Source: Saccharophagus degradans 2-40 (GTDB taxonomy: Bacteria; Pseudomonadota; Gammaproteobacteria; Pseudomonadales; Cellvibrionaceae). From it: DNA of 64,000 nt. The DNA lies in assembly GCF_000013665.1 (NCBI RefSeq), contig NC_007912.1, forward strand, positions 3,148,501 to 3,212,500, in the 5' to 3' direction. The notes under the pieces are model-generated. The model made no database searches and had not been told where the DNA came from. It saw only the letters and a program-made list of their open reading frames with translations. How positions within the stretch are numbered: the first letter of the stretch is position 1; the number at the start of each line of letters is the position of its first letter. Shown here piece after piece: positions 10,001 through 17,201 of this stretch. The position numbers and the translations under genes were made by a program.

Positions 10001-10282
10001 TACTTCATGCGGCTTAATAGATTGAATTTCTGGCTGTAGGATTTGCCCTACTTTTTGCTCTAGCGTCATTTGTCCTAACAACGCTTCTACCTTGGCTTCC
10101 ACTTCCGCTTCGTAATCTGGCGACTTTATTACAGGGCTAGACGCCTGCGGCCATAAGGTAATATTGTGCTTTGTCTGAGTAGCTTCCGTTTGCTGTTTAA
10201 CACCCTGACAGGCCGCAACCAGTAAACTGGATGCCACCAAGCCCGCAAGCAAGGATGTTTTAAAGGATAAAGTATTTTTCAT
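7064..10282 (-). CDS. lipoprotein GH3 exo-beta-glucosidase fused to a C-terminal SGNH esterase
   Basis: Numbers are from an upstream TTG at 10294; the better start is ATG 10282, preceded by GGAAG. A lipobox (LVAAC, Cys29) predicts a lipid-anchored exported protein. The GH3 barrel has the KHFLADGG block and nucleophile Asp338 in FIVGDWNGH; the second GH3 domain includes GEDPYAEGQGDR. A beta-sandwich of the ExoP C-terminal type follows (about 655-860). A complete SGNH/GDSL domain then fills about 885-1076: MIGDSITHGW with Ser900, the MIGTNN block, and Asp1050/His1053 in DLLHPN. Ordinary ExoP-type GH3 enzymes end near 840 residues, so the esterase is an added module. Likely role: trimming beta-glucosyl units from oligosaccharides and removing acetyl groups. 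Substrate is inferred from the locus. Confidence 0.92.
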   Translation of the reverse strand: MKNTLSFKTSLLAGLVASSLLVAACQGVKQQTEATQTKHNITLWPQASSPVIKSPDYEAEVEAKVEALLGQMTLEQKVGQILQPEIQSIKPHEVKEYHIGSVLNGGGSMPNRIENAPPIEWVKLADAFYDASMDDSDGGIAIPIIWGTDAVHGHGNVTGATIFPHNIGLGAARNPALIEKIGEITAKEVRATGIEWIFGPTLAVAQNDLWGRTYESYSEDPAIVADYASAMVVGMQGKVDDSDFLSTNRVVATAKHFLADGGTLGGNDQGDARISEEELVQIHNAGYVPAIESGVQTVMASFSLWNGVKMHGNNYLLTQALKERMGFDGFIVGDWNGHGQVPGCTNESCPQSLNAGLDMYMVPYDWKKLYRNLISQVQSGEIAPSRLDDAVRRILRVKIRANLWAAKPSERINLATIDEVVGHANHREVARQAVRESLVLLKNKNSVLPIAANKTVLVAGDGADNIGKQSGGWSVSWQGTGNTNASFPGGTSIYKGIADAVTQGGGKATLSVDGSYKTKPDVAIVVIGEDPYAEGQGDRNSLEFEPVNKKSLELLKKLKADGIPVVTVFISGRPMWANPEINASDAFVAAWLPGSEGQGVADVLIGNANGKPRFDFKGTLSFSWPKLPTQGLLNPTHPNYDPLFKLGYGLTYASSETGPEQLAEDVEGVDKGSTGDINFYVGRTLEPWEVFVRTPESSQRLSGPFADLGNASVRTSDMQVQEDALTFTWGGSWMSILGIEGGRGYDLSSQYKEGGVISFNFNSIDMAKGDLKVQMACGEGCTREVDITTIARDLEGKGWQSLTVPLACFAHEGDDFTHITAPFNLFAGGKGQVAVANIRILRAGTQTVPCVLPKDVSVTPEPLNASWAIDWWMPRHKEKLARIQQGNVDLLMIGDSITHGWEDAGKDVWAQYYAHRNAVDLGFSGDRTENVLWRLQHGEADGIKPKVAVVMIGTNNAGHRHEPSHYTAKGVAAVVAELQKRLPETKILLLGIFPRGETSEDPLRVLNAKTNTLLAKMADGEKVVYLNINKTFLDENGVLPKDIMPDLLHPNEKGYALWAKAMEPTLKKMLGE

Positions 10283-10435
10283 GAAGCCTTCCAAATAGAA
10301 GTTTATAAAAAGATAACGTATGAACCACTTAACTACTCACACATTGGCACACAGTAAGAATAGCACCGAAAGCCGAGCAGCGTAGTAGCGCTTGAATTAT
10401 TAAGATTAGTAATATTTTACGTTAATATTTTGTCG

Positions 10436-10451
10436 CTTGCGTCAACGCAAG
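10436..10451. repeat. short perfect inverted repeat between halogenase-like and GH3 genes
   Basis: CTTGCG TCAA CGCAAG forms a 6-bp stem with a 4-base loop 14 bases after the halogenase-like stop. No T-run follows on the minus strand, so it may be a weak terminator, an mRNA end-protecting hairpin or an operator. The rest of the 10283-10464 gap is A/T-rich and should hold the GH3 promoter. Confidence 0.4.
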
Positions 10452-10464
10452 GTGAAAACGGCCA

Positions 10465-11970
10465 TTAGAATTTGCCGTCGGCGAGTGTAGAAAGAAACTC
10501 TGCATGACTGGGTGCGTGAGCCACCCCTGCTTGAATAGCTGCACGCATTTTCTCGGCCACAAGCATTAGCTGCTGCACATCTAGATCAGCAACATTACTT
10601 GGAGGTATTTGCGGGTAAAGATTAAAACCGTTATACATGGTTTGCCAACTTGCATCTTTAAAAGATTCTTGGCCGTAATCTAAAAATGTTGCATCTTTTA
10701 AGTAAGCACTCATTTTATTTTGTAGTGTTGTGGGTATATCCATTTCTCGCACATCACGCCAAAACGCGCTGTCTTCGCGGGCGCTGGCTTTGTAATGCAA
10801 AACAATAAAATCGCGTATGCGCTCATATTCTTGCTGATTTAACGAGTTGGTTGAAGCTATCGTATTTTCGCTGTATTCCAACGCTGGCATCGCATCCATT
10901 ATTTTTTCTACGCCGGTTTGAATAAGTGAAATACTGGTGGATTCTAATGGCTCGATAAACCCACTCGCCAAACCAATAGCCACACAATTTTTATTCCAAA
11001 ACTTGTTGCGCACGCCGGCGTTAAACCCTATTACTCTTGGCTCGGTAAGCATTTCGCGTTCTACATTACGGGTTAAGGTGGCTATTGCTTCGTCGTCCGA
11101 TATATAGCGGTCGCAAAACACATAACCATTGCCTATGCGATTCTGTAGGGGAATTGTCCACTGCCACCCAGCGGCTAAAGCAGTAGAGCGCGTATAGGGC
11201 GTAGGTGGTTTTTCGTTTATTGTTTGCACTGCTACCGCTTTATTACAGGGTAGCCAATGGCTCCAATCTTGATAACCAGTTTGCAGTGCCTCTTCTATAA
11301 GTAGGCCGCGAAAGCCTGAGCAATCAAAAAATAAATCGCCCGCAATTTTTTCGCCACTTGCCAGCTCCACGCATTCTATATTGCCATCTGCCTGTAAGTA
11401 CGTTTGTGTAATTAAGCCTTCGGTACGCTGCACTCCGCGTTGCTCTGCGTAGGCACGCAAAAACTTTGCATAAAGCGTTGCATCAAAGTGATACGCGTAG
11501 CCAAACATTGCCAATTGATTGGTGGCGTTATCGTCGGGTTGTACAAATTTATTTGCCTTTGCCAAGGCAATAGATAAAGAAAACTCATCTAATTTTGCCG
11601 TATACCCCGCTTGTTTTAAGCGCAGCCAGCAATCAAAAAATGCCTGCCCCGCAATAGGCGCGCCGTATTTTGCAAAGGGGTGAAAAAAGGTAGCCCCCAA
11701 CTGGCTCCAATTTTTAAACTCTATACCAAGCTTAAAGGTTGCATTGGTTGCGCTTACAAACTCACTTTCTTTAATACCAAGGTGCTGATGCAGCTGGATT
11801 ATCCCCGGTACCGTAGCCTCACCCACTCCAACAGTAGCAATTGCATCAGACTCTACAAGCTGTATAGCTAAATCTTCTCGCGAGTAGCGACAAGCAAGCA
11901 TGGCGGCTGCCATCCACCCTGCTGTACCACCACCTACGATTACTATCTTCTTAACTTGCTTACTGTGCAT
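10465..11970 (-). CDS. flavin-dependent tryptophan-halogenase-like protein
   Basis: A 501-residue protein of the tryptophan halogenase family. It has an N-terminal FAD-binding GGGTAGW motif (residues 13-19), the halogenase signature GWQWTIP with Trp269 and Trp271, a Lys80 matching the catalytic lysine of PrnA, and the GFIEPLEST block containing the conserved catalytic-type Glu. So the residues for chlorination chemistry appear kept. No signal peptide, hence cytoplasmic. Its place between a GH3 and a GH97 gene in a TonB-receptor locus is notable: halogenase-like genes recur in gammaproteobacterial and Caulobacter-type TonB loci, but their job there is not known. Substrate unknown. A GAGAAGG ribosome-binding site precedes the ATG. 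Confidence 0.85.
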   Translation of the reverse strand: MHSKQVKKIVIVGGGTAGWMAAAMLACRYSREDLAIQLVESDAIATVGVGEATVPGIIQLHQHLGIKESEFVSATNATFKLGIEFKNWSQLGATFFHPFAKYGAPIAGQAFFDCWLRLKQAGYTAKLDEFSLSIALAKANKFVQPDDNATNQLAMFGYAYHFDATLYAKFLRAYAEQRGVQRTEGLITQTYLQADGNIECVELASGEKIAGDLFFDCSGFRGLLIEEALQTGYQDWSHWLPCNKAVAVQTINEKPPTPYTRSTALAAGWQWTIPLQNRIGNGYVFCDRYISDDEAIATLTRNVEREMLTEPRVIGFNAGVRNKFWNKNCVAIGLASGFIEPLESTSISLIQTGVEKIMDAMPALEYSENTIASTNSLNQQEYERIRDFIVLHYKASAREDSAFWRDVREMDIPTTLQNKMSAYLKDATFLDYGQESFKDASWQTMYNGFNLYPQIPPSNVADLDVQQLMLVAEKMRAAIQAGVAHAPSHAEFLSTLADGKF

Positions 11971-11984
11971 TGCCTTCTCTGTGG

Positions 11985-14009
11985 TTATTTTGGCTCTTTA
12001 AACACCATCACAAAGCCACCGAATGGCTGAACAGTGATAGACATTTTTTTACCCTTGGGAATGGTAAGTTTTAGGGAGAAATATTTTTCCTCTTCCGAGT
12101 CGGTATATAATCTTGCTTCTGTGCCTCTGTTTATCAATTTAGAAAAATCCACCTTCCATTCTTTCGCTTCGTTTTCGCCATTAATACCAGCCACGTACCA
12201 TTTTTTACCTTTACGACGCGCAATAATAACTTCTTCGCCTGGGGCGCCGGCTAAAAATTTAGTTTCGTCCCAACTGGTTGGTAACTTCCAAAAGTAATCT
12301 TTATACACCTCGGGCATTTTTAAGAAAGCGTCGGGGGTGTCTGCAAGGTGCTGAATACCAGATTCAAAAATAATAGGCAGCGCAGTTTCGTGGGCAAAGG
12401 TTGTGTAACGCTTCGATTGCCTGTGGGTATACGCAACTGGGGTGTAATCCATAGAGCCAACCACATTGCGTGTAAATGGCAGTATGGTATTTTGCTTAGG
12501 CGCATATAAACCGTAGGGAATATCTTCAGAGAAGGTATAAAACTCGCCGCCTCGCACCGCTTCCATTGTCATTAGGTTTGGCCAAGTTCGCTCCCAACCG
12601 CGCGGTATTGTGCAACCATGAAACACCACCAACAATTTAAATTCTGCTGCGTCTTCTAATATTGAAAGATACTGCTCAATAACGAACTGTTTATCGCTTT
12701 GAAAAAAGTCGACTTTTATACCTTTAACACCCAATGCACTAATACGCTTAAACTCTTTGCGGCGACTTTGCCTATCGTGCAAAATATTGCGCGGCTGCTC
12801 TGGTATAAAGTTATTCGGCCCACCGGAGTTATACCAAAAAAGTAAACCCACTTTACGCTCTTTGGCATAGGCAACTAGGTCTTGCATTGCTGTTTCGCTT
12901 GCATCTGGCCAATTGGCATCAACCAGCGAATAGGGCCAACCCATTTTATCGGCTAGAACGATAAACGCTTTTAGACTTTTTATATCCGTCGACGACGTAT
13001 GGTCAGACCACCAGCTCCAACTCGCCGCACCGGGTTTTATCCATTTCACATCGTCTATTTTGCTTGGTTCAGCCAAGTCGTAAACCAAGTTACTTTCTAC
13101 TATATCGCCAATATCGTTGCTAACCGCAAAGCTGCGCCACGGCATTTTCCACTCGCCCGCGCCGGCTGGGTAAATAGACCCGTTACCGAGTGCTTCTTCA
13201 GCTAATGGCCCTGCAATTTTATACACGCCATTTGGCGCGTCTGGCTGTAGGTGCGAACCATGAAACTGTTTACCTAAGCCGGATTCATGTAATAACACCC
13301 ACAAGCCATTGGTATTAAACAGCGAAGGGAAGCCCCACCCTGTGCCCAGTTTTTCTGGGGTTGAAGTACCAGCAGGAACATTTACATATTCTGTTTCGTA
13401 TGATGGGTGGTACATGGTAATAAAATCGTAGGGTTGCCCCCAGTGTTGGGCGTTAGTGCCAATATTAAATTCGGTAATTTCTGCGCGCAGCTGATGATGC
13501 AATACACCGTTGTTTGGCAATACATAACGAAAGGCCGCACCGGTATCTAATGCACGAAAATCTACACGCAGTATTTGATTGGTTATATCGTGTTTAAAAT
13601 TTAAGGAACGCTGATAATACGCCACTTCGTTTTCTTTGCGCTTACCCGTCACCATTGAATAGGTTTGCTTGCCTCTAATTCGCTTACCTCTAAAGTAGGT
13701 AAGGTCTTTCGAAAAATCGGTATCTATTGGTATTAGCTGCTGTTCATTCACATCGTAGTAGCGGCTGGTAATGCCCATTTTAGACCAGTCTACAGCGACT
13801 TTTTCTTGCTCGTTATGCCAGTGAACAATTTGATATTCAAGCCCTAGCGCCTTGTTGCCACGCACTCTTATTTCAATTTTGCCATTGGGCGATTTAACTT
13901 GCCATTGCCGCTCGTCTAACGTTTTGGCGTTGGCGAGCAAGCTTAAGGCCGCCATGGCAATAAAAATTGTGATATGGGTAAGCCGCAATAAGCTTGGTTT
14001 ATTCATCAT
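11985..14009 (-). CDS. exported GH97 glycoside hydrolase, retaining (alpha-galactosidase-like) type
   Basis: A 674-residue protein with a signal peptide (cleavage near LLANA-KT) and full-length GH97 architecture: N-terminal beta-sandwich, catalytic barrel, small C-terminal domain. In GH97, inverting alpha-glucosidases such as SusB lack an Asp that retaining alpha-galactosidases use as nucleophile. Here an Asp is present (Asp434 in GIKVDFF), and Glu483 in the MEAVRGGE block is the likely acid/base. This supports the retaining alpha-galactosidase-like branch. The gene ends 14 bases before the halogenase-like gene, suggesting co-transcription. Alpha-galactosyl residues are not part of classic fucogalactoxyloglucan, so the true substrate may differ. 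The ATGATG start has only a weak ribosome-binding site. Confidence 0.87.
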   Translation of the reverse strand: MMNKPSLLRLTHITIFIAMAALSLLANAKTLDERQWQVKSPNGKIEIRVRGNKALGLEYQIVHWHNEQEKVAVDWSKMGITSRYYDVNEQQLIPIDTDFSKDLTYFRGKRIRGKQTYSMVTGKRKENEVAYYQRSLNFKHDITNQILRVDFRALDTGAAFRYVLPNNGVLHHQLRAEITEFNIGTNAQHWGQPYDFITMYHPSYETEYVNVPAGTSTPEKLGTGWGFPSLFNTNGLWVLLHESGLGKQFHGSHLQPDAPNGVYKIAGPLAEEALGNGSIYPAGAGEWKMPWRSFAVSNDIGDIVESNLVYDLAEPSKIDDVKWIKPGAASWSWWSDHTSSTDIKSLKAFIVLADKMGWPYSLVDANWPDASETAMQDLVAYAKERKVGLLFWYNSGGPNNFIPEQPRNILHDRQSRRKEFKRISALGVKGIKVDFFQSDKQFVIEQYLSILEDAAEFKLLVVFHGCTIPRGWERTWPNLMTMEAVRGGEFYTFSEDIPYGLYAPKQNTILPFTRNVVGSMDYTPVAYTHRQSKRYTTFAHETALPIIFESGIQHLADTPDAFLKMPEVYKDYFWKLPTSWDETKFLAGAPGEEVIIARRKGKKWYVAGINGENEAKEWKVDFSKLINRGTEARLYTDSEEEKYFSLKLTIPKGKKMSITVQPFGGFVMVFKEPK

Positions 14010-14118
14010 GATCTAATCACACTATCAATTATTTGGCATATTGCCGTATGGAGCCGGTGTTAAGCCCCCATAAAGAATAAACGTTGCGTAAGCTTTTTTG
14101 CGTATAAAGCCCACAAAC

Positions 14119-14156
14119 TACAACGCCACGGTAGTAAGCCTACCGTGGCGTTAGTT
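14119..14156 (-). terminator. strong hairpin between GH31 and GH97 genes
   Basis: AACGCCACGGTAG and CTACCGTGGCGTT form a 13-bp stem around a 4-5 base loop, with partial pairing further out (AAACT/AGTTT). The downstream minus-strand sequence is only moderately T-rich. It may be a terminator of the GH31 transcript or a hairpin that sets the GH31/GH97 expression ratio. Confidence 0.6.
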
Positions 14157-14213
14157 TATAGTAGGCCCGTACCACAGGCCACAGCTAGTTGGATTGCGCC
14201 TTTTGCCGCCCCA

Positions 14214-17135
14214 TTAGCGCTTAATGGTTATTGCCTTACCCGTATAGGTAACGGCTTTGGCCACACCTGTATCGAAATTGGCGGCATCGTCTCGCTTGGC
14301 AGATATCCAGCGCACGCGGAATTCGCGCTCTTTGGTCATTCCCTCAAAGCTACCTACGCGATCGCCAATGGTTAGCTCACCGGTTTTATCGTTGTACGAA
14401 ACGGGAATGCGCGCCCAAGCCCCTTGCTCGTAAGCGTAGGTTTTGCCGTCATCTTCATAAATTTCGAAGCTGCCATTCGCACCGGTATACACGTTAAGGG
14501 TGTAAGGAGCATCGGGCTTATCGTACACATGCTGGATTTCTACACCTGTTGGAATAATAGAGCCGGCCTTAACAAAAATAGGCATTTTGGCAAGCGGTGC
14601 ATCGGCCTTAATGGTTTTACCACCTGTGTGCTTCACACCTGTATAGAAATCGTACCAATCTGCGCCCGCAGGTAGATACACATCCCGTGAACGCGCTTTA
14701 AATTCCGACACAGGGTTTACGAGTAGCGCGGGGCCAAACATATACTGGTCGTTAATATCGCGCACATTAAGGTCGCTAGGGAAATCCATCACCAGAGCGC
14801 GCATAAAGGTGCCGTCTTTGTGGTGAGCATCGCCAACTAACGAATAAATATAAGGCATTAAGCGATAGCGAGTTTTGGTGTACCACACCATGCTGTCGTA
14901 TACCTCGGTGCCTTTATCGGCGATGTTATATATTTCGCGATATGGGTTTTGGCCGTGGGACCTAAACAGCGGCACAAAGGTACCAAATTGGAACCAACGC
15001 AGATTGATTTCTTGCCATTCAGGCACTTCCGATTCGTTCATCATAGAGAAATGACCAACAGAACCTTTGGCGCTATAACGGTAGCGATCTTCTGGAGTAA
15101 AGCCACCGATATCGAACGTCCAATACGGCATACCAGAAATGCCCACGCCCACACCTGCTGCAATTTGTTCTTTTAAGTCGGACCAGCGCGATACCACATC
15201 GCCACTCCAAATAGCCGAACCGGTGCGCTGAATACCGGCAAACCCAGAACGCGTTAGAATAAATGCGCGCTTGTCACCGTCATCTCTACGCTCGCCTTGG
15301 TAAACAGTTTCTGCGTGCGGCAAAGCGTAAGCGTTAAACACTTCGGCACCGGTGCCGAGTGCATTGGGTGTCATTAAATCTTTGCGGTGCTCAAAAGAAA
15401 GGTTGGAATGGATATCTGGCTCTACCGCATCTAACCACCAAGCATCGAAACCGTGCACATTGATCTTATCGCGAATTTGCGCCCAAAACATTTCACGGCA
15501 CTCTGGGTTATAGGCATCGTAAAAGCCATTTAGGTAACCCTCGCCAATCCAATCGAGGTTTTTCTGCTCGATGTTTTTATTAAACATACAACCTTTAGCG
15601 TTTAGCGCTTTGTAGTTGTCGGTTGTAGGGTAAAACTTAGGCCATACGGAAATCATAATATTGCCGTTTAGCTCGTGTACTTTATCTACTAGTGCAGATG
15701 GGTCGGGGAAAAATTGCTCGTCGAAATCATGACTACCCCATGCATCCTGAGGCCAATAACTCCAATCTAATACAATGTTATCGATAGGAATTTTACGATC
15801 GCGGTATTCTTGCAAGGCGTCGATAATTTCATCTTGTGTTTTATAGCGCTCGCGGCTTTGCCAAAAACCAAACACCCACTTAGGTAGCATCACTGCTTTA
15901 CCTGTGAGCGTACGGTAGCCAGACACCAACTCATCCTTGTTATCGCCAACTACAAAGTAGTAATCAATGGCTTTCGCGGTATCGGAAGCAATAGACAAAC
16001 GTCCCTGCTCTGCTACCGGCAGTGGTTTATGCTGTTTTATGCGCATATAACCACCATCTACTTGCCAATCTAACTTTAATGCAACTTTTTTACCGGCCTG
16101 CATTTCTAACTTGGTGTTGTGATACCAAGGGTTCCAGTTCATACGCCAGCGATCTAACACTAACTCGCCATTCAAATACAATTTAGCGTAGCCACTGGAA
16201 TACATTTTTAACTCGTGCACACCGTTGGTATCGGATTCGATACTACCTTCCCATTCAATACGCAGATTTTTTGCATCAGCGGTTTCATCAGGCATGGGCG
16301 TAGTGCGATTACTACCTTGCGCTAAAAATTGATAATCTAAATCGGCCTCTACACGCTCGAGCAGTAATTTATCGCCATCAAAATAACGTGCGGTTAGCCC
16401 GCCGGGGTTACCATTAGCGTCAAAGAGTTTAAAGCCCTCTTTTAGTGGCTCGGGTGGATTGGGGTCGCCCAAACGAGAAATTGAGGTATTGTTCCATAGC
16501 AGCGCGTAATCTTTGCTTGATACAACATAAGGTATAGAAATTTCTAAGTTGTAAGTTGTTAACTCTACGTTATCGCCAGCGTAGTTTACTTCGCCATCCT
16601 GCTGCTGACCTAAACCGTAGTAGCCTTCATTTTCGTCGCTTGTAAACTGTTGGCGAATAGCAAATGAATCGGCGTCCACCACACCTGGGTCGCGGGTTAC
16701 CGCCCCAAAATTGCCGCGATCAACTTCTGTTGTAAGCACCTTGCCGTGCTCATCTTTAAAACTTACAACACCAGTTACTAATGACACTTCGGCAGATAGA
16801 TCTGCCGTTGATAACACAACAGATGCATCGTTTTGTTTAACTTCAAACGCCGTTTGCTCGGGCTTGGCCACCACCATAAGCGTATTTGGCAGGTTGTTGA
16901 AATCCTGCTGTGGCGTAGCGGTAACACGTACTATCCGATCGTTAATGACTTGCAAGCGCACTTTTTTTGCTTCGCTATCTTGCAAGCTTACAACGACGCC
17001 GTCGCTTGTTTTATGCCAATTAACCGTTGCAGGCTCTACGTTTTTTTCCTGTGAGCCACATGCATATAGCACGGGAATAATGGCCGCGCCGGTGAGCAAT
17101 TGCCCCAGTCGCTTTTTGTTTAAATAATAATTCAC
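14214..17135 (-). CDS. lipoprotein GH31 alpha-xylosidase with PA14 insert
   Basis: A 973-residue predicted lipoprotein (lipobox LYAC, Cys26) starting at GTG 17135 with AGAGGG about 11 bases upstream. GH31 N-terminal beta-sandwich segments flank an inserted PA14 module (about residues 245-385; GGLTARYFDG, YLNGELVLDRW). The barrel carries nucleophile Asp569 in WWLDAVEPD and acid/base Asp646 in IWSGDVVSRW. Family knowledge: the C. japonicus xyloglucan enzyme Xyl31A has the same PA14 insertion, which helps bind long xylogluco-oligosaccharides. The next genes, GH35 and the TonB receptor, complete the same neighbourhood. Predicted to remove the non-reducing-end alpha-1,6-xylosyl residue in the periplasm or at the membrane. 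Confidence 0.93.
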   Translation of the reverse strand: MNYYLNKKRLGQLLTGAAIIPVLYACGSQEKNVEPATVNWHKTSDGVVVSLQDSEAKKVRLQVINDRIVRVTATPQQDFNNLPNTLMVVAKPEQTAFEVKQNDASVVLSTADLSAEVSLVTGVVSFKDEHGKVLTTEVDRGNFGAVTRDPGVVDADSFAIRQQFTSDENEGYYGLGQQQDGEVNYAGDNVELTTYNLEISIPYVVSSKDYALLWNNTSISRLGDPNPPEPLKEGFKLFDANGNPGGLTARYFDGDKLLLERVEADLDYQFLAQGSNRTTPMPDETADAKNLRIEWEGSIESDTNGVHELKMYSSGYAKLYLNGELVLDRWRMNWNPWYHNTKLEMQAGKKVALKLDWQVDGGYMRIKQHKPLPVAEQGRLSIASDTAKAIDYYFVVGDNKDELVSGYRTLTGKAVMLPKWVFGFWQSRERYKTQDEIIDALQEYRDRKIPIDNIVLDWSYWPQDAWGSHDFDEQFFPDPSALVDKVHELNGNIMISVWPKFYPTTDNYKALNAKGCMFNKNIEQKNLDWIGEGYLNGFYDAYNPECREMFWAQIRDKINVHGFDAWWLDAVEPDIHSNLSFEHRKDLMTPNALGTGAEVFNAYALPHAETVYQGERRDDGDKRAFILTRSGFAGIQRTGSAIWSGDVVSRWSDLKEQIAAGVGVGISGMPYWTFDIGGFTPEDRYRYSAKGSVGHFSMMNESEVPEWQEINLRWFQFGTFVPLFRSHGQNPYREIYNIADKGTEVYDSMVWYTKTRYRLMPYIYSLVGDAHHKDGTFMRALVMDFPSDLNVRDINDQYMFGPALLVNPVSEFKARSRDVYLPAGADWYDFYTGVKHTGGKTIKADAPLAKMPIFVKAGSIIPTGVEIQHVYDKPDAPYTLNVYTGANGSFEIYEDDGKTYAYEQGAWARIPVSYNDKTGELTIGDRVGSFEGMTKEREFRVRWISAKRDDAANFDTGVAKAVTYTGKAITIKR

Positions 17136-17201
17136 TTGTTTCAGCCCTCTTCAATATTCTTTATTGCCTGATTAGCTTGTACTTTAAATTAAATATAGTG
17201 G

